A stretch of 64,000 bases of DNA from Salinimonas iocasae (GTDB taxonomy: Bacteria > Pseudomonadota > Gammaproteobacteria > Enterobacterales > Alteromonadaceae), in contig NZ_CP039852.1 of the NCBI RefSeq assembly GCF_006228385.1, forward strand, positions 186,001 through 250,000, given 5' to 3'. Positions within the stretch are counted from its first letter, which is position 1. The number at the start of each line of letters is the position of its first letter. Under the pieces are notes generated by a model, which was not told the origin of the DNA, did not search any database, and worked only from the letters and a program-made list of their open reading frames with translations. Position numbers and translations under genes: made by a program. Below are positions 48,703 to 57,434 of the stretch, one piece after another.

Positions 48703-50004
48703 TTGAAAGTTATTGCGGCTTTTTACCTCATGCTAATCAGCTCTTTTGCATGGGCTACCAGTGAATCTATGGTTGATATCGCCATCGAGAAGTCAAACTA
48801 CGGGGAGTGGACGGTATCGTACAAAATGCACAGACCCGCAAGTCGTCTGAGCTTTATCAGAAACCCCGATGATTCCAGAACTAAGCGCTGGCACCCTGAA
48901 ATATCAGAGTTTGAAATTGTTTCTATCGGAAACCACGAGTATATCGTCAGGACGGATGGCAAAGACTTTACAGAAGTAAGTATGCGGCTGACGCCAACAT
49001 ATACGCACCTTCCAAAAGATTACGCGCCTTTTTCTCCTTATTCAGAGCATGGTGTACTGTTTCACACCGGGCGGTTTTTCGCCTGCATCGATGAGTGCAG
49101 TGATAACGTTAACGAGTGGTTTTTCACTTTAAAAGTGCCAGAAAACGAACATATGATCGTGAACGGTAAAGTGCTTAAAGACGCTGCCAGCTGGAAAGAC
49201 AGCAATAATGGTATGAATATCTATGTCGGCTCTCAAGAGCCTGTCGAAACGCAGAATGTTATATCGGTAATAGACAACGGTTTGCCTGAAAGCATGAAGC
49301 GTTCACTGAATTCCGTTATTCCTGAGTTGATGAATTATTATGAGTCGCGGCTCGGAAAGCTTGATGGCGCAAAGCCAACACTATTTGCTTCATATGCCAA
49401 TACCAGTGGGCACTCAACACAAGGCGGTACGTTGCCTAACCAAATATTCATGCATTGGGACCTGAATAACCTGCATGGCAAAGCAAACGATGATGAGTTT
49501 CTTAACGACACTGTTTGGTTTTTTGCCCATGAAGTCGCGCATCTGTATCAACGCGCCGATAACAAAAGCATCAGTGGTAAAAAGAGTGAATCCTGGCTTC
49601 ACGAAGGCCACGCAGAGTGGTTAGCAGCTTTAGCCCTGCTAGAAGTATTTCCTGATAAGAAAGAATATGTGGCTAATAAAATAAATAGGCTAAAGACGGA
49701 TTGTTCAAGTGGCTTAACTGACATTTCGCTCGTTGAGGCAGCCGATAAGGGACGCATTGATTTACATTATTCTTGTGGCTTGCTGATTCATCAGGCTATT
49801 GATACGGAATTAGAGAAAAGTGGAAAACGAGACATTTACTCGTTGTGGGTGGATTTCCGTGAGCGAGCGAGAAAAGGTAACGAAGAAGCCAGTGATGTGT
49901 TTTTATCACTCACAGAGACCTGGACATCGAAAACATTTGTGAAAAACATCGAACAGATTCTTGAAGGTAAATTAGTCTCACTGGAAGAATCACTTAGTCT
50001 GTAG
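48703..50004 (+). CDS. Secreted HExxH metallopeptidase-like protein
   Basis: A 433-residue exported protein, TTG start at 48703 after AAGGAAG, with signal peptide MKVIAAFYLMLISSFAWA. The zinc motif HEVAH lies near residue 277 and a second acidic ligand may be in SWLHEGHAEWLA, 20 residues on, close to the gluzincin / M1 arrangement (WLNEGFAE). The M1 substrate motif GxMEN is not seen; GTLPNQIFMHWD stands in that place. Family assignment is therefore tentative. Its body has five or more cysteines. Codon use looks A+T-richer than its neighbours. Confidence 0.75.
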   Translation: MKVIAAFYLMLISSFAWATSESMVDIAIEKSNYGEWTVSYKMHRPASRLSFIRNPDDSRTKRWHPEISEFEIVSIGNHEYIVRTDGKDFTEVSMRLTPTYTHLPKDYAPFSPYSEHGVLFHTGRFFACIDECSDNVNEWFFTLKVPENEHMIVNGKVLKDAASWKDSNNGMNIYVGSQEPVETQNVISVIDNGLPESMKRSLNSVIPELMNYYESRLGKLDGAKPTLFASYANTSGHSTQGGTLPNQIFMHWDLNNLHGKANDDEFLNDTVWFFAHEVAHLYQRADNKSISGKKSESWLHEGHAEWLAALALLEVFPDKKEYVANKINRLKTDCSSGLTDISLVEAADKGRIDLHYSCGLLIHQAIDTELEKSGKRDIYSLWVDFRERARKGNEEASDVFLSLTETWTSKTFVKNIEQILEGKLVSLEESLSL

Positions 50005-50365
50005 TGACTCATATTTGATTTGACATTTTTGTTAAAAAGACCAGACCCGAGCTAACAGTTAGTTAGCGCGAAAAGCGGTTGCTCGACTTCCCTTCCAATG
50101 AAGGTCCGCTGAAGACAAGGAGCGGTCATTCGTTCGACGTATTCTCAATGACGCTTTTAGACAACTTATAGTCAGACGTTCGATGGTTGATTATAGACTG
50201 CCGATTAGTGCCAATTTCGGCCACACAGGTATAACTCGTTTCTGCCCCAAAATCATTTAGAGTTAATGCTCATCACACTTTCAGAAAAACGTACTTGCCC
50301 CAATTTTTATAATGAGTCAGAAATTGAATGGTGAAAGGTCGCTCGCTAGACACACATAGTCATCA
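50005..50365 (+). other. Intergenic stretch in the A+T-rich island (361 bases)
   Basis: No gene is supported. It holds two small perfect hairpins, GCTAAC-agtta-GTTAGC (50051-50067) and CCTTC-caat-GAAGG (50091-50104), and the first copy of the dispersed 20-bp repeat (50113-50132). It looks like decayed or non-coding spacer rather than a regulatory region. Confidence 0.5.
50113..50132 (+). repeat. Dispersed island repeat, copy 1
   Basis: AGACAAGGAGCGGTCATTCG. It agrees with copy 2 (52954) at 17 of 20 positions and with copy 3 (53811) at 17 of 20. All three are in intergenic gaps of the A+T-rich island and in the same orientation. Confidence 0.55.
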
Positions 50366-51340
50366 CTATATCGGGTCGCGACGGCATTGCCCTGGCGTCA
50401 TTCCAAATCTTTTTTTAAAAATCTTGCACAAATAACTGATATCCTTGACACCAACTTCATCTGCGAGTTGCGCAAGGTCATGGCCAGAATGTGTCAATCG
50501 CCAGTAGACATGTTGTAAACGTAACTCTTGCCAATAATGACGAGCGGAAACACCGAGCTTTTGCTGAAATAAGCGGTCCAATTGTCGTCGACTAATGCCG
50601 ATGAGCGCAGCAACCTGTTCTACGGTTATTGTCTGTTCTAAGTTTTCTTGCATCAAAGAAACCGCTCTATCCATATGACGATTCCTGTATAGCCCTTGCT
50701 CTGACGATTTCAGGCGGTGTTGCATACTGCGATTTTCATCAATCAGCATATCCGCTAAGCCTTTTTCTGCTCTTGTCTGACCAACATGGTTTTGCAAAAT
50801 CGCCACTGCAAGATCGATAGCTGCGCTTCCACCAGTACAACTGATCAGCTTGCGATCAAAATGATAAAGCTGTTCATCTCTTACGACTACTTTTGGGTAA
50901 GTCGCTTTGAATTCACTATGATGTCGCCAATGAACCACGACTTGATGACGGTTCAGTAGCCCCAACTCTGCAAGGGTAAAGCAAGCGTTATCGATGCTTA
51001 CTATTGGTATGCTATTTGCGGCAACGGTTCGAATAAAAGAGCGGTAATAAGCTGCCTGTTGCTGTGATTCAATCGCAGTGCGACTACCAAAGAATACCAC
51101 ATAGTCAAAATTCGCAAGCTGCACTTCACTAGGTTCGAGAGCAACATTTATTGGGATCCCACTACTAGAAACAACTAATCCCCTGGTGTGAGATAAAATT
51201 TTCCATGAACAATACCGCTGTTGACTGTTATCGGCTTCATCTGCTGAAAAACGGAGTTTATCCAAGAAGCCACCAAACGGAAGCATGTTAAAATTATTTA
51301 GAGGTATCAATAAAAAGCGGACACCATTTTCATCATTCAT
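50366..51340 (-). CDS. GlxA-type AraC transcription regulator
   Basis: A 324-residue regulator with an N-terminal DJ-1/PfpI-like domain (about 1-190) and a C-terminal AraC helix-turn-helix pair (about 220-320; SRRQLDRLFQQKLG and KDISYLCKIFKKRFG). The PfpI-like domain shows NACFTLAELGLLN, with a Cys in the nucleophile-elbow position, and CTGGSAAIDLA. ATG 51340 is preferred since AAAGG lies ten bases before it; GTG 51349 is in frame but too close. It faces a LysE exporter, so it may control it. Confidence 0.9.
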   Translation of the reverse strand: MNDENGVRFLLIPLNNFNMLPFGGFLDKLRFSADEADNSQQRYCSWKILSHTRGLVVSSSGIPINVALEPSEVQLANFDYVVFFGSRTAIESQQQAAYYRSFIRTVAANSIPIVSIDNACFTLAELGLLNRHQVVVHWRHHSEFKATYPKVVVRDEQLYHFDRKLISCTGGSAAIDLAVAILQNHVGQTRAEKGLADMLIDENRSMQHRLKSSEQGLYRNRHMDRAVSLMQENLEQTITVEQVAALIGISRRQLDRLFQQKLGVSARHYWQELRLQHVYWRLTHSGHDLAQLADEVGVKDISYLCKIFKKRFGMTPGQCRRDPI

Positions 51341-51454
51341 TTGTCGCACACCTTTTGTCTAAATGGTCGCATTTTGCGTCCAGATAATACCATAGATAAT
51401 GTTAAAGCTGAGAGATACTAAAGCCAATTAAGTTTCTCAATTATTTGGTGAGTT

Positions 51455-52084
51455 ATGACGTTTGAAATTTGGTGCGTCTTTGCTTTATCTGCTCTGGGGC
51501 TTGCTTGTGTACCAGGCCCTAACTCACTATTGGCACTAAGCCATGGTGCTCGATATGGTTATAAAAAAACAATTTGGACGATATGCGGAGGTATTAGTGG
51601 TTTCTTCATATTGATCACGATAGCAATGCTCGGATTAGGCACGCTATTAGAAACCAATCCTGAGTTAATGATTGGTCTTCAATGGCTGGGCGCATTATAC
51701 CTCGCATGGTTAGGTTTCAATTTGTTTTTCGCGTCTGCAAGTAGCATAGAGCAAACAACAGTGGTTTCTATTTTGCCTAAAGAGCTATTTAAGCAAGGTT
51801 ATTTGGCAGCATTGTCTAACCCGAAAGTCTTGCTATTTTTTACTGCATTTTTAGCTCAGTTTATAAACCCAGACGAGGCATTTATTCCGCAGTTTCTGGT
51901 GATAACAGTGAGCTTTCTTTGCATCGAATTCGCCGTAGAGTTTAGCGTGGCGAGGTTAGCTTATAGGGTTAAAACGCTACTTTTGGCCAATGGGCGAATT
52001 TTCAATCAGTGTTGTGGTGCGCTATTCTTGCTATTAGCAGTAATGGCAATTGTGAATGGCAAAGCTGCTCTTTGGGGGAATTAG
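51455..52084 (+). CDS. LysE/RhtB-family amino-acid exporter
   Basis: A 209-residue exporter with about five to six helices. The family signature is CVPGPNSLLALSHGARYG (about 18-35), later the ALSNPKVLLFFTAFLAQF segment. LysE/RhtB proteins export amino acids or their derivatives by proton-driven transport; the substrate is unknown. The gene is divergent from the AraC-type regulator across 114 bases, an arrangement seen with substrate-sensing regulators. Confidence 0.93.
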   Translation: MTFEIWCVFALSALGLACVPGPNSLLALSHGARYGYKKTIWTICGGISGFFILITIAMLGLGTLLETNPELMIGLQWLGALYLAWLGFNLFFASASSIEQTTVVSILPKELFKQGYLAALSNPKVLLFFTAFLAQFINPDEAFIPQFLVITVSFLCIEFAVEFSVARLAYRVKTLLLANGRIFNQCCGALFLLLAVMAIVNGKAALWGN

Positions 52085-52149
52085 CTTTGTCTATTGGTGT
52101 CAATGTCCGCTTTACGTACTTTTGAGTCCTAAAGAGAAGATATCCTGGA

Positions 52150-52731
52150 TTATAATGCTATTTCATTCAGTTTTAAGAAGCGCCAGCTATTATCTGCTCC
52201 CTCAACTATATAACTGTAGTGATTATTGCCATTTTTAGTTTTAGTTCTTATTGAAACTTCGCCCTCAAAGTTTCTTTTAATACTGATTATTTCATGGTCA
52301 CTCAAATCAAAAATTGCCATCAAGTAGTTTAATATTGCCCTTTCTTCAAGCTCTGTAATAAGTGGTTGCCCATAAGCTCCATAATTAATCTGGGGGTTTA
52401 ATTCAGCGGGAGAGTGCCATTTAATACCATAATTACCTTTCAGAATTTTTTTCTTTTGACCCCAAAAAGCATGAACAAAATCAATATTTCGGGGTACGTT
52501 TCCGACTTTTCTCTCAGCGAGCCTATCAGCCTCAGCAAAAATGGAAGCTAAATTAGGATCCTGCTCTTGGGCGTCGAATACTTCTCCATCAACCATAGGC
52601 CTAGAGTTTCTAATTTTTGTTTCTTGGTAGATAGGGTCAGGTTGGATTGCTTGTTCAGCCAATAATGAACTGGAAAAAATCATGCAGAAAAGTGCTACTA
52701 GGTATGTGTTACCTATCTTAATTAAGGACAT
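52150..52731 (-). CDS. Unrecognised secreted protein
   Basis: A 193-residue protein beginning at ATG 52731, with signal peptide MSLIKIGNTYLVALFCMIFS and probable cleavage before EQAIQPDP. A longer TTG start at 52764 is possible. I do not recognise a family. The body is rich in charged and Asn/Gln residues, has no cysteine after the signal peptide and no repeats. Facing the exporter gene; lies within the A+T-rich island. Reads as a genuine gene by its signal peptide and length, but unproven. Confidence 0.6.
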   Translation of the reverse strand: MSLIKIGNTYLVALFCMIFSSSLLAEQAIQPDPIYQETKIRNSRPMVDGEVFDAQEQDPNLASIFAEADRLAERKVGNVPRNIDFVHAFWGQKKKILKGNYGIKWHSPAELNPQINYGAYGQPLITELEERAILNYLMAIFDLSDHEIISIKRNFEGEVSIRTKTKNGNNHYSYIVEGADNSWRFLKLNEIAL

Positions 52732-52953
52732 ATCAAAGCTACTATGGTGTTTATAATTTTCCAAACAATAACGATATCACGTCATCAACGAGATGAAAAT
52801 TTCAGTGTCCGGAAGCAGCGCCTTTCAAGATACTAAATCTTTCAAAATACGACCGGCCGCAACACGTTCCTCCTTAAATAAGGATAGCGTTGCATTCACC
52901 AATTGAACTCAAGGTACAGAGCAGCCCTACAGCGTGACTTCACGGGCATTAAT

Positions 52954-52973
52954 AGACAAGGAACGGTCGTTAG
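52954..52973 (+). repeat. Dispersed island repeat, copy 2
   Basis: AGACAAGGAACGGTCGTTAG, in the gap between two unrecognised secreted-protein genes. See copy 1. Confidence 0.55.
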
Positions 52974-53047
52974 GATTGTGAAATCAAACCTCTACTATCA
53001 GCGAATAACGCAGATTACCTAAGTTTTAGGAGTGGTATAACTGGCTC

Positions 53048-53689
53048 TTAAAGCTGTTTACAAATATAACGTTCAGCAACTACATCAAAGATGCATGGCA
53101 TCGTTTTTATGCCTTCTTTTGGTTGAGAAGGGGGGCGTGCTTCACGCGATGAGGTTAATTCCAGCAGGAACAGAGCCATAGATGACGCAGAGTGTTTCAC
53201 GAATATCAAATCTGAATTATCAAAGTCGAGAAGCAAAGAGCCTAAGGGCCCGTCAGTTTTAGAGTTTAATAACAATCTTCGAAATTTATGTTTGTTATTA
53301 TCTGTAGTGTTAGTAATCACAACCGGGAACCGGACTTCGCTTAAAACAGTCTGACCATCATACTGGTAACCAAAATGCTTTGTAATAAGCTTGAGGAGGT
53401 TATTAGTCGGAGGTCCAATACTTTTTATGAGAATACTTTTTGAGTCCCTGATATTTTCTCCGTTAGCGGACAAAGGCTTTTCAAACTCAACTTGCAAACC
53501 CACCTTAAGAGATTCTATCTCTGTCTTTGCGATGATAGCGTTATCTTCCACTGTGAATGGCAAAGTGAATGAGTCTTGAACCAGCCTCGACGGGTGTTCT
53601 CCTGAATGAACAGTGTGTGCCTGTGCCCAGGAAGTCAAAGAAACGTACATCACAAACCAAAAAATCAACGCATTCAAATTTTCAGCCAA
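53048..53689 (-). CDS. Unrecognised exported protein
   Basis: A 213-residue protein with a signal peptide (LIFWFVMYVSLTSWAQA, cleavage about residue 24). The start is TTG 53689 with GGGA four bases upstream; no ATG gives a complete signal peptide. I do not recognise the family. Two cysteines occur near the C-terminus (CIFDVVAERYICKQL). The opposite strand also has a long open frame (53569-53838) with no support. Lies between two copies of the island repeat. Confidence 0.6.
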   Translation of the reverse strand: MAENLNALIFWFVMYVSLTSWAQAHTVHSGEHPSRLVQDSFTLPFTVEDNAIIAKTEIESLKVGLQVEFEKPLSANGENIRDSKSILIKSIGPPTNNLLKLITKHFGYQYDGQTVLSEVRFPVVITNTTDNNKHKFRRLLLNSKTDGPLGSLLLDFDNSDLIFVKHSASSMALFLLELTSSREARPPSQPKEGIKTMPCIFDVVAERYICKQL

Positions 53690-53810
53690 ATCAATCCCAT
53701 ACTACATATATTAACCACCAGAATGATTCTACTAAAACTCAAGACGTAATCAATCGGGAGAAGGTGAGCGATTTGCAGTCGTTGGTTTGTAAAGTTATAT
53801 CAACTGCGCT

Positions 53811-53830
53811 AGACAGGGAGCGTTCATTAG
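53811..53830 (+). repeat. Dispersed island repeat, copy 3
   Basis: AGACAGGGAGCGTTCATTAG, in the 281-base gap before the membrane-anchored hydrolase gene. See copy 1. Confidence 0.5.
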
Positions 53831-53970
53831 AAATATAAAAGATTAAGCGCTATCGACTATTCATATTCCTCGAACAAAACTCTTGCAAATAATAGATTGA
53901 ATTTTAATCAAACATAAGACAAGCTGCACTCAATAAAAAACTAGCATCATGAGCTAAAAGGATTTTACTA

Positions 53971-54894
53971 ATGAAGTTTTTTTTCAAGTATTTTTGTATC
54001 GTTATAATAATCCTCATATCGACTGGTCTTGTTTATCAAACAAGCTCTCAATATATCGATAATAGCGCCTTTATCAAAACCGGGAAGATGATTGAGGTTG
54101 GTGGTTACAGCCTTTATACAGAAGAGAGTGGCACGGGACGTGTAAATGTAATATTTGATTCTGGTATGGGCGATGATTTGTCTGTTTGGAAAAAGGTATC
54201 AGATGAAGTCTCGAAATTTGCCAGAGTAATAACTTACGACAGAGCAGGACTTGGCTGGAGCGACGAAAGCCCGAAAGAGAGGACCAGTGAAGAAATTGTC
54301 CACGAGCTTCACTCAATGCTGGATAAAAAGAAATTTACAGGGCCGATCATTCTTGTTGGGCATTCCTTTGGTGGCGTCAACATGCAGCAATACGCGCTAA
54401 AGTATCCCGATGACATAGCCGGTTTAGTATTAATTGACTCTGCTCATGAAAGCCAAATAGATGAAATGCCTGAGCCTAGTTTTATACAAAAGTACCTTTT
54501 TAAATTTGGTATGTGGGCTGCGCCAGTTGGGTTGCCAAGATTATATCTTTCCAATTCTAACCCTGAAGAAAAGGCCAAGAAAAGTACAACTAAGCATCAA
54601 TATACTAGTCTGGATGAAGCGCAATCATTCCATCAAAGCCTTAATCAGCTACAAGCATTGAAACCTAATTTTGGAAATCTACCGCTGGTAGTGATTGCGC
54701 GGAATAAGCCATCCTCTGAACAACCTGCTTCAGATACACGAAATTATGTGTGGGCTGAGCTGCAAGAAAACATCGCAACTCGTTCGTCCAACAGCACAAT
54801 TATCTTCACTCGTGAGCGACAACACTCTATTCACAAATCACAACCTGACATTGTGGTTACTGCGATTCGCAGCCTAGTTGACAACCTTTATTGA
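53971..54894 (+). CDS. Membrane-anchored alpha/beta hydrolase
   Basis: A 307-residue hydrolase with an N-terminal membrane helix (about 5-24), so probably facing the periplasm. The fold is typical: DSGMGDDLSVWK oxyanion region, YDRAGLGWS, nucleophile elbow GHSFGG (about 131-136), a likely acid in LIDSAHE and His in RQHSIHKSQP. Closest to general esterase / proline iminopeptidase-like hydrolases. The acid residue is not certain. Shares the A+T-rich composition of the island. Confidence 0.9.
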   Translation: MKFFFKYFCIVIIILISTGLVYQTSSQYIDNSAFIKTGKMIEVGGYSLYTEESGTGRVNVIFDSGMGDDLSVWKKVSDEVSKFARVITYDRAGLGWSDESPKERTSEEIVHELHSMLDKKKFTGPIILVGHSFGGVNMQQYALKYPDDIAGLVLIDSAHESQIDEMPEPSFIQKYLFKFGMWAAPVGLPRLYLSNSNPEEKAKKSTTKHQYTSLDEAQSFHQSLNQLQALKPNFGNLPLVVIARNKPSSEQPASDTRNYVWAELQENIATRSSNSTIIFTRERQHSIHKSQPDIVVTAIRSLVDNLY

Positions 54895-55108
54895 ACGAAG
54901 CTGGAATAGTCGCAGATTTTGTTATTACTTGAATTTTTTATGGCCACAGTCCGCTCATAACAGCTACGAAAGTTGGATTCAGCCATCGGCCGTTTTTCGA
55001 ACGGTGCAGCCTGTCAGGTCTGAAAAGGCTCTATCTTTAAAAGTCTCCAATTAAGTTGAAACTATCCCCTTAATTAGCTTTTGAAATGAGACTTCCGTTA
55101 ATTAAAAA

Positions 55109-56050
55109 TTATTCTCGCCAGTTATCCCATGGGGCAACTGGCGTTACAGCATCGAACAAAAAGGTCATAAAAGCACTGACCTTTTGCACGCCCAGACTTC
55201 GCTGAGGTGTGAGTACGTAAAGATCGCGATGTCCGTCAACCACTTCTGCTCGCCATTTTTCAAGCAAAGGAACAAGGGTTCCCTGGGCAAGCTCTGCGGC
55301 TATCAGCCAGGTCGGAAATAACACAATGCCCTGACCCAGCAACGCTGCCCTGACCAGACTTTCCGGATCGTTGCTGTAAAGGTTACCGGTAACGTCATAA
55401 GGTGTGGGTGTTGTCTCATCCGGACTTTGAAAGTACCAGCGCTGACGTCCCAGTTCGCCCTGATACAACAAGCAATTGTGAGATATAAGATCTTCGGGCT
55501 TTTCAGGCCGGGAGTGGTTGTTCAGGTAACCAGGTGAAGCAGCCACTATATAATTCATCGGTGCCAGGCGGCGACCTATAAGCGAAGAGTCAGCAAGATC
55601 ACCTACCCGAAAAGTAACATCATGTCCTCCACGCATAGGATCTATTATCTGGTCGCTCAGTAACAGCTCAGCGTTGATAGCAGGGTAACGGTTCTGAAAT
55701 GCATGCAGCAGCGGCACAATCTGTCGCTGGCCAAACGCAGTAGGGGCGTTGATCCTCAACAGACCACTAGGCTCAGGACTCGGGTGTGCCAGTGCCTCGG
55801 TCGCAAGGTCCAGCCGTTCAAGAATATCGCGCACCTCCTGATAGTACCGCATCCCCGCTTCAGTCAGCGCAACGGCGCGTGTGTGCCGGTACAGAAGCGG
55901 TTGCCCAACGGATTCCTCCAGGCTGCCAATTTGGCGAGAAACAGATGAAACCGCGCGATGAAAATGGCGCGCAGCAGCAGTAAAGCTGCCGGTAGCGGCA
56001 ACTCGCTCAAACACGCGTAGTGCATTTAAATCCAACGTATTAATATTCAT
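55109..56050 (-). CDS. LysR-family transcription regulator
   Basis: A 313-residue LysR regulator with an N-terminal winged helix-turn-helix (NALRVFERVAATGSFTAAAR, about 9-28) and a periplasmic-binding-like effector domain (about 90-300). It belongs to the CrgA-like group by its ALRVFERVAATGS opening. It is divergent from the reductase gene and two TTGC/GCAA dyads occupy the shared region, which fits autorepression and activation of the neighbour. Confidence 0.95.
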   Translation of the reverse strand: MNINTLDLNALRVFERVAATGSFTAAARHFHRAVSSVSRQIGSLEESVGQPLLYRHTRAVALTEAGMRYYQEVRDILERLDLATEALAHPSPEPSGLLRINAPTAFGQRQIVPLLHAFQNRYPAINAELLLSDQIIDPMRGGHDVTFRVGDLADSSLIGRRLAPMNYIVAASPGYLNNHSRPEKPEDLISHNCLLYQGELGRQRWYFQSPDETTPTPYDVTGNLYSNDPESLVRAALLGQGIVLFPTWLIAAELAQGTLVPLLEKWRAEVVDGHRDLYVLTPQRSLGVQKVSAFMTFLFDAVTPVAPWDNWRE

Positions 56051-56054
56051 AGAG

Positions 56055-56069
56055 TTGCGCCTAGTGCAA
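56055..56069 (+). promoter_or_regulatory. Candidate LysR binding site 1
   Basis: TTGCGCCTAGTGCAA is a dyad with TTGC/GCAA arms, five bases from the lysR ATG in the divergent gap. It is the type of site that LysR proteins bind, here near the lysR start where it could repress its own gene. Confidence 0.45.
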
Positions 56070-56076
56070 TAGACAT

Positions 56077-56100
56077 TTGCAATAATTACGATTGTAGCAA
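56077..56100 (+). promoter_or_regulatory. Candidate LysR binding site 2
   Basis: A second TTGC ... GCAA pair with a 16-base spacer lies beside site 1, about 60 bases before the reductase start, a usual position for an activation site. Confidence 0.35.
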
Positions 56101-56159
56101 CTTATCATGGTCACTACGCTTTATGTATCTTCAGTTCTCAATACAAAAGGAGAAAGGCT

Positions 56160-57218
56160 GTGCAAAAAGGTACTGCACTTGTTGTTGGCGCGACGGGCTT
56201 AACAGGGGGAAACCTTGCGTCCTATCTGGTAACAAAAGGCTGGACGGTCTATGGCCTGTCACGAAGTGGCTCAGCTCAAGCAGGGATTATTCCTGTAAAT
56301 GCTGATTTGCTGGATAGTGAGGCAACGCAAAAAGCGCTGGCAGGTTTATCTGTATCGCATGTGTTCTACTGCACCTGGGTTCGTCGTGATACAGAAAAAG
56401 AGAATGTATCGGCGAACAGTACGATGATGCGAAACCTGTTTAATGCGCTCGATAGCGATAACATCAAACATGCCTCACTGGTAACAGGCACCAAGCAGTA
56501 TCTCGGGTCGTTTGAGACCTACGGTAGTGGAAGGATTGAAACACCATTTCGTGAATCTGAACCGCGGGTACCAGGCGACAACTTTTACTATGCGCTGGAA
56601 GATGTACTTTTTGAAGCAGCCAGGCAGCACAACTTTACCTGGAATGTTCATCGGCCTCACACGGTGATTGGCTACGCCAGGGGCAATTTGATGAACATGG
56701 GTACCACAATTGCGGTTTATGCATCTATTTGTAAAGCGACAGGGCGGGCGTTCACCTTCCCGGGCTCTAAAACGCAATGGAACGCACTTACCGATATGAC
56801 TGACGCCGGACTACTGGCCCGCCAGATAGAATGGGCTGCTACGATGCCAGGTGCTGCAAATCAGGCATTTAATACGGTAAACGGAGATGTTTTCCGCTGG
56901 CGTCGCATGTGGCAGGAGATTGGTGAATATTTCGGCCTGGACGTAGCCCCGTGCCCTGAAACACCCGAGCCGCTTGAGAGCCAAATGGCTGATATCGATT
57001 CGACGTGGCGTGATATTGCTCAAAAGCATGATCTTGTTGAGCCAGATGTGACCCGGTTGGCATCCTGGTGGCACACGGATGCTGATTTAGGACGGGAACA
57101 AGAGTGTGTCAACGATACCACCAAATCCCGCGACTTTGGCTTTGATGGATTTCGTGAAACACGTGGTGCTTTTTTTAATCTTTTTGAACGGTTGCGGGCA
57201 GAGAAAATTATTCCCTGA
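56160..57218 (+). CDS. PRISE-type NAD(P)-dependent reductase/epimerase
   Basis: A 352-residue short-chain dehydrogenase-type protein with VVGATGLTGGNLA (Rossmann GxxGxxG, about 8-20). The active site resembles the PRISE / progesterone 5-beta-reductase group: TGTKQYLGSF and FYYALEDVLFE with the active Tyr in YYALED, plus NVHRPHTVIGYA. These enzymes reduce activated enones. Start GTG 56160 after AAGGAG. Divergent from lysR. Confidence 0.93.
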   Translation: MQKGTALVVGATGLTGGNLASYLVTKGWTVYGLSRSGSAQAGIIPVNADLLDSEATQKALAGLSVSHVFYCTWVRRDTEKENVSANSTMMRNLFNALDSDNIKHASLVTGTKQYLGSFETYGSGRIETPFRESEPRVPGDNFYYALEDVLFEAARQHNFTWNVHRPHTVIGYARGNLMNMGTTIAVYASICKATGRAFTFPGSKTQWNALTDMTDAGLLARQIEWAATMPGAANQAFNTVNGDVFRWRRMWQEIGEYFGLDVAPCPETPEPLESQMADIDSTWRDIAQKHDLVEPDVTRLASWWHTDADLGREQECVNDTTKSRDFGFDGFRETRGAFFNLFERLRAEKIIP

Positions 57219-57316
57219 TATGAGGGGAGTTAATTAAATGGTCTGACGTTGCTCACAAAGTAGCAAACATATTCAGTGCATAAGCACTGGGAAAATACAG
57301 CTGTATGATTAAAAGC

Positions 57317-57341
57317 AGCCCCGCATTTGCGGGGCTTTTTT
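57317..57341 (+). terminator. Rho-independent terminator of the reductase gene
   Basis: AGCCCCGC (57317-57324) pairs with GCGGGGCT (57329-57336) around a four-base loop and runs into TTTTT. Confidence 0.95.
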
Positions 57342-57351
57342 GTTCGATTCG

Positions 57352-57416
57352 GTTTACATGAATACGTATGCAATATGTTTATAAAATGATTCTCAAATGT
57401 AAACATTATGTTTCAT
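57352..57416 (+). promoter_or_regulatory. Cluster of GTTTnCAT half-sites upstream of the amylase
   Basis: GTTTACAT (57352-57359) is the exact complement of ATGTAAAC (57397-57404), and GTTTCAT follows at 57410-57416. The last two make a dyad with a five-base centre. They resemble LacI-type half-sites but not its standard spacing, so the binding protein is unknown. A TATAAA hexamer near 57380 may be the -10. Confidence 0.4.
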
Positions 57417-57434
57417 TTAATAATGAGGTCATAC

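Noticed and set aside
53569..53838. A plus-strand frame over the gene at 53048-53689
   Set aside because: It overlaps a better-supported frame with a signal peptide and has no family or ribosome-site support.
50005..55100. Integron cassette array
   Set aside because: Genes lie in both orientations, the gaps differ in length, and no clear attC core pairs or integrase were found; the repeat is too short and weakly conserved.
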